This document shows positions 1 to 8,791 of a stretch of 64,000 bases of DNA, one piece after another. The position numbers and the translations under genes are program-made. The notes under the pieces were generated by a model. The model saw only the letters and a list, made by a program, of their open reading frames with translations. It did not search any database and had not been told where the DNA came from. Each line of letters begins with the position of its first letter. Position 1 is the stretch's first letter. The DNA lies in NCBI RefSeq assembly GCF_028689295.1, contig NZ_JAQTWL010000002.1:62001-126000 (forward strand), given 5' to 3'. This DNA is from Rhodoferax sp. (GTDB taxonomy: Bacteria > Pseudomonadota > Gammaproteobacteria > Burkholderiales > Burkholderiaceae_C).

Positions 1-269
1 TGGCGGCCTGCGGCCTGGCGCAAGGCATGGACTTGTCGACCACGGTGATGCCGTTCATCTTGCGCGGCGTCACGCTGGCGGGCGTTGATTCGGTGATGGC
101 ACCGCTGGCCAAACGCCGGCGTGCCTGGGAGCGCCTGGCACGCGACCTCGATACCGCCTTGCTGGAAACCATGGTGCAAGAGGTACCGCTGGAAGCCGCC
201 ATTGCCAGTGCGCAAAAATTGATGGATGGCAAGGTGCGGGGCAGGGTGGTGGTGAAGGTTGCGGTCTAA
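1..269 (+). CDS. Acrylyl-CoA reductase / YhdH-AcuI family MDR oxidoreductase, C-terminal part (truncated by window start)
   Basis: Open frame from base 3; the translation ...[45 protein letters not shown] is typical of the YhdH/AcuI C-terminus. Confidence 0.8.
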   Translation, partial: AACGLAQGMDLSTTVMPFILRGVTLAGVDSVMAPLAKRRRAWERLARDLDTALLETMVQEVPLEAAIASAQKLMDGKVRGRVVVKVAV

Positions 270-307
270 TGAAGGCTTACCTTGTGATTCATTTTTGAAA
301 GCCCGTT

Positions 308-928
308 ATGCTGCTCGACGCTGAACTCTCCCAACTGGTGCTGGTTGATTACCAGACCCGCCTGATGCCCGCCATTTTCGAGGCGCCGCTGGTGCTGGCC
401 AACGCCGTGCTGCTGGCGCAAGTGGCCAAATTGATGCAGGTGCCGGTGTGGGGCACCGAAGAAAATCCGTCCAGGCTCGGCGAAAACCCGCCCGAACTGC
501 GCGCCCTGTGCCAGCGCACCCTGGCCAAGATGCAATTCAGCGCAGTCGAAGAAGGTCTGGGCGAATGGCTGCGGCCCCCGGTCAAAGCGCCTGCGGGCAA
601 TGCGCGCAGCCTGCCAAAGCACCTGCAAAAGCCGTCCAGCACACCCGTTGCGCGCAACAGCATTGTGATTGCGGGTTGCGAAGCGCATGTGTGCCTGCTG
701 CAGACTTCTTTGCATCTGCTCGAAGACGGTTTCGATGTCTGGGTGGTCACTGATGCCTGCAGTTCGTCCACCGAACGGCTGCGCGATGCGGCCTTCGACC
801 GCCTGGCCGGTGCGGGCGCCGACCTGGTGACCACCGAGATGGTGGCCTTCGAGTGGTTGCGCAGTGCCGAGCATCCCCAGTTCAAGCCGGTGCTGGCCTT
901 GCTCAAGCAAGGCCATCGTCGCGCCTGA
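308..928 (+). CDS. Isochorismatase-family cysteine hydrolase
   Basis: ORF 206 aa; LVLVDYQTRLMPAIF and IVIAGCEAHVCLLQTSLHLLEDGFDVWVVTDACSS motifs. Confidence 0.85.
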   Translation: MLLDAELSQLVLVDYQTRLMPAIFEAPLVLANAVLLAQVAKLMQVPVWGTEENPSRLGENPPELRALCQRTLAKMQFSAVEEGLGEWLRPPVKAPAGNARSLPKHLQKPSSTPVARNSIVIAGCEAHVCLLQTSLHLLEDGFDVWVVTDACSSSTERLRDAAFDRLAGAGADLVTTEMVAFEWLRSAEHPQFKPVLALLKQGHRRA

Positions 929-976
929 ATGTCGGCTGGCCGGCGGCCATAATCGCCGGTCATTCAAGGAGTTGTT

Positions 977-1810
977 GTGGACATTGTGTTGCTGATCAAA
1001 GCCGCCATCATGGGCGTGGTGGAGGGCTTGACCGAGTTTTTGCCGATTTCGAGTACCGGCCATCTGATACTGGCGGGTGCTTTGCTGGGTTTTGATGACG
1101 AAAAAGCCAAGGTGTTCGACATTGCCATCCAGACCGGCGCCATTTTTGCCGTGATCCTGGTCTATTGGCAAAAAATACGCGACACCATGCTGGCCCTGCC
1201 ATCCGAGAAGCAGGCACAGCGATTTGCCCTCAATGTGCTGATCGCCTTCGTTCCGGCGGTGGTTCTGGGCCTGCTCTACGGCAAGGCCATCAAGGCGCAT
1301 CTGTTCACGCCGGTGGTGGTCGCCAGCATGTTCATCATTGGCGGTTTCATCATCCTCTGGGCCGAACGGCGGCAGCAAGGCAAGCCGGCGGCCACGCGCA
1401 TTCATGACGTGGAATCCATGACCGCGCTGGACGCGCTCAAGGTGGGCATGGCACAGTGCACCGCCATGATTCCGGGCATGAGCCGCAGCGGCGCCACCAT
1501 CATTGGCGGCATGTTGTTCGGCCTGAGCCGAAAGGCTGCCACCGATTTTTCGTTTTACCTGGCCATTCCCACGCTCATTGGCGCCGGCGCCTACAGCCTG
1601 GTCAAGGAGCGCGCCTTGTTGTCCATGGCTGACGCGCCAATGTTCAGTGTCGGGCTGGTGATGTCCTTCCTGAGTGCCTGGTTGTGCATCCGCTGGCTGC
1701 TGCGCTTCATTTCGACGCACAGTTTTGTTGGCTTTGCCTATTACCGCATCGTTTTCGGCCTGGTGGTGCTGGCCACCGCCTGGAGCGGCACGGTGAACTG
1801 GTCGGCATAA
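977..1810 (+). CDS. uppP: Undecaprenyl-diphosphatase UppP/BacA
   Basis: ORF 277 aa; [20 protein letters not shown] and [10 protein letters not shown] motifs; GTG start. Confidence 0.95.
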   Translation: MDIVLLIKAAIMGVVEGLTEFLPISSTGHLILAGALLGFDDEKAKVFDIAIQTGAIFAVILVYWQKIRDTMLALPSEKQAQRFALNVLIAFVPAVVLGLLYGKAIKAHLFTPVVVASMFIIGGFIILWAERRQQGKPAATRIHDVESMTALDALKVGMAQCTAMIPGMSRSGATIIGGMLFGLSRKAATDFSFYLAIPTLIGAGAYSLVKERALLSMADAPMFSVGLVMSFLSAWLCIRWLLRFISTHSFVGFAYYRIVFGLVVLATAWSGTVNWSA

Positions 1811-1817
1811 CGATTTG

Positions 1818-2648
1818 TCAGCTCAAGCCCTGCAGATTGAGCAGAGCCGCCTCGATGGCCGCCGCCGTCACCAGCGGCTTTTCCATCGGAAACAGGTGGC
1901 TGCCGTCGATCATCATAAGGCGGCCCTGCGTGACGCGCCGCGTCAGGTCCAGTCCTACCTGGCTGATTTCGCTTGAGCGCGTGCCGCCAATGAAGGCCAC
2001 AGGGCACTTGATCGGGTGCTGCCTGATCAGCGCTTCCAGGTTGCTGGGCAAGGTGTTGTAAATGGCGGTTTCAATCTCGCGATCAAAGCTCAACACGCGC
2101 TGGATTTGCCCGTTGACGACCTCATCATGGGTGCCGTGGGCAATGTAATCTTCCAGCACTTGCGGATGCCATTTGGCAAAGGCTTTCTTGCTCTTGAAAT
2201 GCGCCAGGGCGGCGTCAAAGCTGGGCCAATGCTGGCGGCGCTTGCGGCTGAACTTGCCCGGCGACACCGACCCCACCAATTGGGTGCGCTTGGCCAGGCC
2301 CAGCGCTTGCGCCCGCCAGCCACCCACCAGGGGCGAGTCGAGCAGCAGCACGCCACGCACCAGCCGGGGCGCCTGGCTGCCTGCCATCAGGCTCAGGAAT
2401 CCACCCAGGGAGTGACCGGCCAAAAAAACCGGGGCACCGGCCTGATCTGCCTGCAACCGTACAAAGTCGATCAGTTGTTGCACCAGATTTGGCCAGTTGT
2501 TGCTGACCGGATAACGCGGGTCGTGGCCATATTTGTCAATGGCCGAAACCTGGATGCCACGCGCCTTCAAGGCCTGGAACAGCACGCCGTAAGTGGCTGC
2601 ACCGAAGCTGTTGGCGTGGGAAAAAATGAGGGGCGTTGAGGGGCGCAT
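1818..2648 (-). CDS. Alpha/beta fold hydrolase
   Basis: FSHANSFGAATYG and LAGHSLGGFLSLM nucleophile elbow; start placed at MRPSTP (ATG at 2648). Confidence 0.85.
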   Translation of the reverse strand: MRPSTPLIFSHANSFGAATYGVLFQALKARGIQVSAIDKYGHDPRYPVSNNWPNLVQQLIDFVRLQADQAGAPVFLAGHSLGGFLSLMAGSQAPRLVRGVLLLDSPLVGGWRAQALGLAKRTQLVGSVSPGKFSRKRRQHWPSFDAALAHFKSKKAFAKWHPQVLEDYIAHGTHDEVVNGQIQRVLSFDREIETAIYNTLPSNLEALIRQHPIKCPVAFIGGTRSSEISQVGLDLTRRVTQGRLMMIDGSHLFPMEKPLVTAAAIEAALLNLQGLS

Positions 2649-2709
2649 CCTGATCAGTGGAGCACAGAGCAAAATTGCTCCGCAAAAGTTGGTCTGTGCC
2701 GCAAAGGTA

Positions 2710-3537
2710 TCAGATTAATTTTTCTTGCGGCGAGCTGATCTTCTTCAGTGCCTGGTTGCGACTGGTGGCTTGCATCAGCGGCACGGCGGTTTGCTCGCCG
2801 TTCCACATGGGGTCTTCGATGCTGTCAAAAACCTCGCGCAGCTTGGCACCCCAACTGTTATGCATCATCTTGAAGTAGGGGTTGTGCTCGTCGATGCAGA
2901 CCACCTTGTCGGTTTGGAACCGGTTGACTTCATAGACCACCATGTCCAGCGGCAGACCCACCGACAGGTTGGATTTGAGGGTGGAGTCCATCGACACCAG
3001 CGCGCACTTGGCCGCCTCATCCAACGGAGTGGAGGGGGTGATGACACGGTCCAGCACCGGTTTGCCGTATTTGGACTCGCCCACCTGAAAGTAGGGCGTT
3101 TCGGGCGTGGCTTCAATGAAGTTGCCGGCTGAATAGACCTGGAACAAGCGCATGCCCTCGCCCTTGATCTGACCGCCAAAAATGAGCGACACATTGAAGT
3201 CAACCCCCGCCTGCTTGAGCGCGGCGGCGTCGCGCTCGTACACATGGCGAATGGTCGCCCCCAGCACGCGCGCGGCGTCGAACATGCTCTTGGCGTTCCA
3301 GATGGTGATGGGCTCGCCGTCTTCGGTGTCCTTGAGTTTTTCGACCTGCAAGATCTCGCGCACCGACTGCGAAATGCTCAAGTTGCCGGCCGACAGCAGC
3401 ACCATGAAGCGGTCGTCAGGCTTTTCGTAAACGATCATTTTGCGAAAGGTGCTGATTTGGTCCAGACCAGCGTTGGTGCGGGAATCGGACAAAAAAACCA
3501 GTCCGGCGTTGAGTTTGATGGCGACGCAATAAGTCAT
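2710..3537 (-). CDS. Proteasome-type protease, Anbu/BPH (HslV-related) family
   Basis: ORF 275 aa beginning MTYCVAIKLNAGLVFLSDSRTNAGLDQISTFRKM, characteristic of Anbu-type peptidases. Confidence 0.8.
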   Translation of the reverse strand: MTYCVAIKLNAGLVFLSDSRTNAGLDQISTFRKMIVYEKPDDRFMVLLSAGNLSISQSVREILQVEKLKDTEDGEPITIWNAKSMFDAARVLGATIRHVYERDAAALKQAGVDFNVSLIFGGQIKGEGMRLFQVYSAGNFIEATPETPYFQVGESKYGKPVLDRVITPSTPLDEAAKCALVSMDSTLKSNLSVGLPLDMVVYEVNRFQTDKVVCIDEHNPYFKMMHNSWGAKLREVFDSIEDPMWNGEQTAVPLMQATSRNQALKKISSPQEKLI

Positions 3538-3668
3538 GTAGAAACGAGTTGAAATATACCTTCCGAGTTTAATCCGTTCATGACATCATCCGGCACCGGT
3601 CGTTCCCGTCGGCGCGTCCGGTCATCGACTTCGGATAAACCCTAGGTTCGATGGATATTTTGGCAAAC

Positions 3669-3682
3669 TTGACCGCAATCAA
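3669..3682. promoter_or_regulatory. Putative Crp/Fnr-type site TTGACCGCAATCAA upstream of tctC
   Basis: TTGA-N6-TCAA half-site arrangement in the tctC upstream region; a similar palindrome lies upstream of oxc and of the third frc. Confidence 0.5.
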
Positions 3683-3778
3683 GAGAATTTATACCAAATC
3701 GTCAGACTATCCACTTCAGCCAAATTCAGCACATGAATTCAAGGCTTTTATGGCAAATAAATCACAGGAGACAGCATC

Positions 3779-4807
3779 ATGAAATTTCGTTTATCAGGAT
3801 TCAAATCCAGCAAATCCGCAGCGACGGTTGCCAGTGCAGTTGCGCTGGCCACAATGACAGCAATGTCCCCGGCATTCGCCGCTTGGGAGCCGAGCAAGCC
3901 GGTGGAATTCGTGGTGCCTGCGGGTACTGGCGGTGGCGCTGACCAAATGGCACGCCTGCTGCAAGGCATCGTCATCAAGCACAAGCTGATGAAAGAACCC
4001 TTGATCGTGGTGAACAAGTCCGGTGGCGCCGGTGCCGAGGGTTTCCTGGCCGTCAAGGAAGCCAAAGGCGATGCGCACAAGATCATCATCACCTTGTCCA
4101 ACCTGTTCACCACCCCGATGGCAACCGGTGTTCCCTTCAACTGGAAAGACATGACGCCTGTGGCCATGCTGGCGCTGGACCAGTTTGTCCTGTGGACCAA
4201 CGCTGATGCGCCTTACAAATCTGCCAAGGAATATCTTGACGCGGTGAAAGCGGCCGGCCCCAGCAAAATGAAGATGGCGGGCACGGGCTCCAAGCAGGAA
4301 GACCAGATCATCACCGTCGCGCTTGAGAAAGCCACAGGCACCAAATTCATCTACGTGCCCTACAAAGGCGGTGGCGATGTGGCGGTGCAACTGGTGGGTG
4401 GTCACGTCGATTCGACGGTCAACAATCCGATTGAAGCCGTCGCCCAGTGGCGTGCCGGCAAGCTGCGCGCCCAGTGCGTGTTCGACACCGATCGCATGCC
4501 CTACAAAACCAAGGTCACAGAGACCCAGTCCTGGAATGACATTCCAACCTGCAAGGAAGCCGGTGTTCCGACCGACTACACCATGCTGCGCGGTATTTTC
4601 ATGCCAGCAGGCGTGACCCCCGACCAGCTCGCGTTTTATGTGGATTTGCTGAAGAAAATTCGCGAGACACCAGACTGGAAAGAGTACATGGAGAAGGGCG
4701 CTTTCAACCAGTCATTCATGACCGGTGCCGAGTTCACCAAGTGGCTGGACGCGACCGAAAAGACGCACCGCACGCTCATGACAGAAGCCGGTTTCCTGGC
4801 GAAATAA
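3779..4807 (+). CDS. tctC: Tripartite tricarboxylate transporter substrate-binding protein (TctC/Bug family)
   Basis: 342 aa; signal peptide; WEPSKPVEFVVPAGTGGGADQMAR; followed by TctB-like and TctA-like genes. Confidence 0.92.
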   Translation: MKFRLSGFKSSKSAATVASAVALATMTAMSPAFAAWEPSKPVEFVVPAGTGGGADQMARLLQGIVIKHKLMKEPLIVVNKSGGAGAEGFLAVKEAKGDAHKIIITLSNLFTTPMATGVPFNWKDMTPVAMLALDQFVLWTNADAPYKSAKEYLDAVKAAGPSKMKMAGTGSKQEDQIITVALEKATGTKFIYVPYKGGGDVAVQLVGGHVDSTVNNPIEAVAQWRAGKLRAQCVFDTDRMPYKTKVTETQSWNDIPTCKEAGVPTDYTMLRGIFMPAGVTPDQLAFYVDLLKKIRETPDWKEYMEKGAFNQSFMTGAEFTKWLDATEKTHRTLMTEAGFLAK

Positions 4808-4916
4808 GCCAACTTTTTCCGGGAATGACTCAATGGACCGGTTTGAACCGCAGCTGCGGTTCAAACCGGCCCGTCCGGGCATCCGATCAACTTTGAAAAC
4901 CGAGTGAGAATTCCTG

Positions 4917-5438
4917 ATGGAACATAACGAAGCATCTGGTGAAGCTGTGCTAAGGGGCGTCGCTACCTACCTGGTGGAGGCCGTGGTTGCCTTCTGCCTT
5001 TTGGTCCTTGGGATCGTGGTGACCTACGAGAGTAGCAAACTGGGGGCTGGCTGGACCACCGATGGTCCCGGTGCCGGTTACTTCCCGTTTTACATTGGCA
5101 TCATCATGTCCATTGCCAGTGCCGGCTTGTTGTACCAGTCCTTGCTGGGGAAAAATAAGAACACCAAGGTGTTTGTGGATCAGGAGCAGTTAAAGCAGGT
5201 CATGATGGTCCTGCTTCCTGCTGGTCTCTATGTTTTGGTGGTCCAGTTTCTGGGGCTTTACCTGTCATCGGCCATCTACATCGCCTTGTTCATGATCATT
5301 CTTGGCAAGTACTCCTGGATCAAAAGCGTGATCGCAGCTTGTGCGGTCAATACACTGTTTTTCTTTATGTTTGAAGTGTGGTTCAAGGTGCCCTTGTTCA
5401 AAGGCTCTCTGGAACCGCTGAGCTTCCTGGGTTACTGA
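4917..5438 (+). CDS. tctB: TctB-family small membrane subunit
   Basis: 173 aa, four predicted TM segments; GAGWTTDGPGAGYFPFYIGIIM typical of TctB. Confidence 0.9.
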   Translation: MEHNEASGEAVLRGVATYLVEAVVAFCLLVLGIVVTYESSKLGAGWTTDGPGAGYFPFYIGIIMSIASAGLLYQSLLGKNKNTKVFVDQEQLKQVMMVLLPAGLYVLVVQFLGLYLSSAIYIALFMIILGKYSWIKSVIAACAVNTLFFFMFEVWFKVPLFKGSLEPLSFLGY

Positions 5439-5508
5439 GTCGAAACCCTCCCGGTCGCAGTTTCGCCACCGGTCTGCAAAACGTACAAAATCACTTGGAA
5501 CATTGAAA

Positions 5509-7038
5509 ATGGAAGAAATTAACTCATTAATGCAGGGGTTCGCGGTCGTGCTGACCCCGATGAACATCGGCTTGATGTTCGTCGGCATCATCCTGGGTGT
5601 GCTGATCGGCGTTTTGCCAGGGCTTGGCGGTGCCAATGGTGTGGCCATTTTGCTGCCCCTGACGTTCACCATGTCGCCCACCTCGGCCATCGTGATGCTG
5701 TCGTGCATCTACTGGGGTGCCTTGTTTGGCGGGGCGATTACCTCCATCCTGTTCAACATTCCGGGTGAACCGTGGTCGGTAGCGACGACCTTCGACGGTT
5801 ATCCGATGGCGCAAAACGGGAAAGCCGGGGAGGCGCTAACGGCTGCTTTCACCTCTTCATTTGTCGGTGCTTTCCTCGCTGTGGTCATGATCACTTTCAT
5901 GGCGCCGCTGGTCGCCAAGTTTGCGCTCAAATTCGGTTCCCCCGAGTTTTTTGCCGTGTACCTGCTCACATTCTGCAGCTTTGTCGGCATGGGCAAGGGC
6001 TCGCCCTTTAAAATCCTGCTGTCGATGGCACTCGGCTTTGCCCTGGCGACGGTCGGCATGGACACGGTCACCGGCCAATTGCGTCTGACGTTCGGTCAAC
6101 CCGAGTTGATGCGCGGCTTTGACTTTTTGATCGCCGTGATTGGCTTGTTCGGTATCGGTGAAATCCTGATCTCGATGGAAGAGGGATTGAACTTTTCCGG
6201 CAAGAGCGCGAAGATCAACGCCAAGGTGGTTTTTGAAACATGGAAGCAACTGCCCAAGTACTGGATGACCTCGATCCGCAGCGCCTTGGTGGGCATCTGG
6301 ATGGGCATCACCCCCGGCGGCGCGACACCAGCCTCGTTCATGAGCTATGGCCTGGCCAAAAAGATGTCCAAAAACGGTGCCAAATTCGGTACCGGTCACA
6401 TCGAAGGCGTGGTGGCTCCCGAAACCGCCGCTCACGCTGCGGGCACCAGTGCCTTGCTGCCGATGCTGGCCCTGGGTATTCCAGGCTCACCCACGGCAGC
6501 CGTGCTGTTGGGCGGCTTGCTGATCTGGGGTCTGCAGCCAGGCCCGCTGCTTTTTGTCGAGCAACATGACTTCGTCTGGGGTCTGATTGCCAGCATGTAC
6601 CTTGGTAACATCGCCGGCCTGATCGTGGTGCTGACCACGGTGCCCTTGTTTGCGTCGATTCTGCGCATTCCGTTTTCCATCATCGCGCCGGTCATCATCG
6701 TGATCTGTGCCATTGGTGCCTACACGGTGCACAACGCCATGCTGGACATCTGGTTCATGATGGGCTTTGGCATCATCGGCTATGTGTTCAAGAAACTCGA
6801 TTACCCTCTGGCGCCGCTGGTGCTGGCGTTGGTGTTGGGCGACAAAGCCGAAGACTCGTTCCGTCAGGCCATGCTGGTGTCGCAAGGCGACGTCATGATC
6901 ATGTGGTCCAATCCGCTGGTCGGCGGTATCACGACCCTGGCCTTGACCATGCTGTTCTGGCCACTGATTTCCAAGGCACTGGCGATCATCCGCCCTGGCA
7001 AGGTGGAAGAGTTCCCCGCTGAACGCCCCGTTGATTGA
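5509..7038 (+). CDS. tctA: TctA-family large membrane subunit of tripartite tricarboxylate transporter
   Basis: LGVLIGVLPGLGGANGVAILLPLTF and WMGITPGGATPASFMSYGLAKK motifs; ATG at 5509 preferred over the TTG at 5503. Confidence 0.93.
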   Translation: MEEINSLMQGFAVVLTPMNIGLMFVGIILGVLIGVLPGLGGANGVAILLPLTFTMSPTSAIVMLSCIYWGALFGGAITSILFNIPGEPWSVATTFDGYPMAQNGKAGEALTAAFTSSFVGAFLAVVMITFMAPLVAKFALKFGSPEFFAVYLLTFCSFVGMGKGSPFKILLSMALGFALATVGMDTVTGQLRLTFGQPELMRGFDFLIAVIGLFGIGEILISMEEGLNFSGKSAKINAKVVFETWKQLPKYWMTSIRSALVGIWMGITPGGATPASFMSYGLAKKMSKNGAKFGTGHIEGVVAPETAAHAAGTSALLPMLALGIPGSPTAAVLLGGLLIWGLQPGPLLFVEQHDFVWGLIASMYLGNIAGLIVVLTTVPLFASILRIPFSIIAPVIIVICAIGAYTVHNAMLDIWFMMGFGIIGYVFKKLDYPLAPLVLALVLGDKAEDSFRQAMLVSQGDVMIMWSNPLVGGITTLALTMLFWPLISKALAIIRPGKVEEFPAERPVD

Positions 7039-7054
7039 TCCAGGAGAAACCAAA

Positions 7055-7888
7055 ATGACAGTGATTGCAATGACCCAGGAAATGGGCTCGCTGGCCAAGG
7101 ATGTGGCCCTGGAGCTTGCCGGAGCCTTGAATCTTTCCGTGATGCGCAAGGAAGTGGTGCAAAACGTGGCCGGCAAAATGCACGTTCCCACCAGTCTGAT
7201 TTCCCGTCTGCGCGAGGGCAAGGCGGGGTTCATTGAGCGAGCCACCACCGACAAGGAGCGTGTTGCCATCTACACCGCTGAAGAGGTATTTGAACTGGCC
7301 AACGAGGGCAATGTGATTTTGCGTGGCTGGGGCTCGACCTGCCTGCTGCGCCCTGTCCCGCACGTTTTGAGTGTTCGGATCATGCGCTCCCTGCCCAAAC
7401 GTGTCGAATGGCTGATGCACTACCTGGATACGGACGATCGTGAACTATGTGAAGCCGAGATTTTGCGCAGTGATGCTGCGCATGCCAGCAGCATCCAGCA
7501 GCAATTTGGCGTGACCTGGGGTGACCCTCAGCTCTATGACATCGTTTTGAATACGGACCGACTTTCTGTAGCAGCCTGTGTCGATCAGATCAAACTGCTG
7601 TGCAGTCGCCCTGAGTTCAAGCTGAACGAGGAGTCGCATGAGATTTTGGCGGGTTTGACGCTGTCGGCACGGGTGCGCGCCGCCTTGAAGTTCGAAGAAC
7701 CCACCAAAGATGTCAACATTACGATTGAAGCCAAAAAGGGCATCGTGACCTTGACTGGCATTGTTCTGAATGAAGGCGAGCGCTCAGAGGTTGAAAGAGT
7801 CACGTCGCGGGTGCTCGGCGTGACGGGTGTCGAGGACAAGCTGCGCGTGATGACCACCTTCAGGCGCTTTACCTACGCCAAGACCTGA
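7055..7888 (+). CDS. Cytidylate kinase-like (Cytidylate_kin2 type) N-terminal domain fused to a C-terminal BON-like domain
   Basis: ATG at 7055 with upstream CAGGAGA. N-terminus MTVIAMTQEMGSLAKDVALELAGALNL...NVILRGWGSTCLL resembles cytidylate-kinase-like proteins. C-terminus VNITIEAKKGIVTLTGIVLNEGERSEVERVTSRVLGVTGVEDKLRV matches the BON pattern. Confidence 0.7.
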   Translation: MTVIAMTQEMGSLAKDVALELAGALNLSVMRKEVVQNVAGKMHVPTSLISRLREGKAGFIERATTDKERVAIYTAEEVFELANEGNVILRGWGSTCLLRPVPHVLSVRIMRSLPKRVEWLMHYLDTDDRELCEAEILRSDAAHASSIQQQFGVTWGDPQLYDIVLNTDRLSVAACVDQIKLLCSRPEFKLNEESHEILAGLTLSARVRAALKFEEPTKDVNITIEAKKGIVTLTGIVLNEGERSEVERVTSRVLGVTGVEDKLRVMTTFRRFTYAKT

Positions 7889-7898
7889 GTCTGTGGAA

Positions 7899-7934
7899 CT
7901 GACCGGATGGTGCCCTGCAGGGCAGTCCGGTCAG
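7899..7934. terminator. Bidirectional hairpin terminator between convergent genes
   Basis: CTGACCGGA ... TGCCCTGCAGGGCA ... TCCGGTCAG followed by ATTTT; lies between convergent stops at 7888 and 7931. Confidence 0.6.
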
Positions 7935-8539
7935 ATTTTCCCACGCTGTTTGAGGCGGCTCAGCGTTTCTGCTGACAAATTCAGGTACGAGGCCAGTTCC
8001 TTTTTGGGAATGCGGTCAAACAAATCGGGATGTTTACGCAAAAAGCGGTGCACCCGGCCCGGTGCATCCAGCAAATGCAAGGTGATGGTGTGGGCCATGA
8101 TTTCACTCATTTCCCGCATCACCTCGTACTCGAATAATTTTTTAACCCCGGCGTGGCGTTCCATGAATGCTACCCACTGCAACATGGACAGCTTGGCAAC
8201 GCGCGCCTTGGTCACGCAGACGATGCTGTAGGGCGTCGGCGTCTTCAGACACCAGGCGGCATAGCTGGTTTCCATATCCCGCTCGGCCGTAAAGCGCAGG
8301 ATCATTTCCTTGGCGGCATTGTTCGTCACCACACGTTTCAGAATGCCGTCAAGAATGAAGTACTGCTCCATTTCATGCACGCCCTGGTGCAGGAGCATGT
8401 CGCCTTTTTGGCAATCAAGCACCGTCAGTTGCGGCTCGAGTTCCGCGCTCATTTCGTCACTCAGTCCAGTGAGCAAAACATTTTGCTTGAGCTGGACGCG
8501 AATGATGTTTTTATCGGGATGATTTTGAACGCGCGACAT
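7931..8539 (-). CDS. Crp/Fnr-family transcriptional regulator
   Basis: cNMP-binding-like fold (LTVLDCQKGDMLLHQGVHEMEQYFILDGILKRV) and HTH IPKKELASYLNLSAETLSRLKQRGKI with an ExxSR recognition helix; start placed at MSRVQNHPDKN. Confidence 0.85.
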   Translation of the reverse strand: MSRVQNHPDKNIIRVQLKQNVLLTGLSDEMSAELEPQLTVLDCQKGDMLLHQGVHEMEQYFILDGILKRVVTNNAAKEMILRFTAERDMETSYAAWCLKTPTPYSIVCVTKARVAKLSMLQWVAFMERHAGVKKLFEYEVMREMSEIMAHTITLHLLDAPGRVHRFLRKHPDLFDRIPKKELASYLNLSAETLSRLKQRGKI

Positions 8540-8591
8540 TGGGGTAAGGAGCGGGGTGTTAACCCCGAATTCAAGCTTATTGTTTCGAAAA

Positions 8592-8605
8592 TTGACCGTG
8601 GTCAA
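8592..8605. promoter_or_regulatory. Putative Crp/Fnr-type operator TTGACCGTGGTCAA in the regulator-oxc divergent region
   Basis: Near-perfect palindrome; TATCAT (-10-like) at 8629-8634 puts the site centre near -42. Confidence 0.6.
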
Positions 8606-8791
8606 TGGCGATTTTCAGCCTGTGATTTTATCATGCCCGCCATGTGCAAACGATCCGTCAGAGCACATGCGTCAGCCAGCTCCTTTACCTGTGCAAGGCT
8701 TGATGCAATTGCAGGATTTCCCGGGGTGGCCAGTCCAGTGACAGCCAATTTGATCAACCTTCATCGAAGTTAAACGAAGAGACATTCCAAC

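Noticed and set aside
266-1720. 484-aa minus-strand ORF, and similar long antisense ORFs (12099-13388, 17666-19516, 31914-33059)
   Set aside because: They are antisense to well-recognised genes (isochorismatase/uppP, CoA-transferase, fdsA, SDR/EamA), are rich in H/Q/R/G and have no recognisable domains. These are typical shadow ORFs of GC-rich coding DNA.
8750-8758. TTGATCAA upstream of oxc as a second FNR site
   Set aside because: Half-sites are directly adjacent with no 6-bp spacer, so it does not fit the Crp/Fnr geometry.
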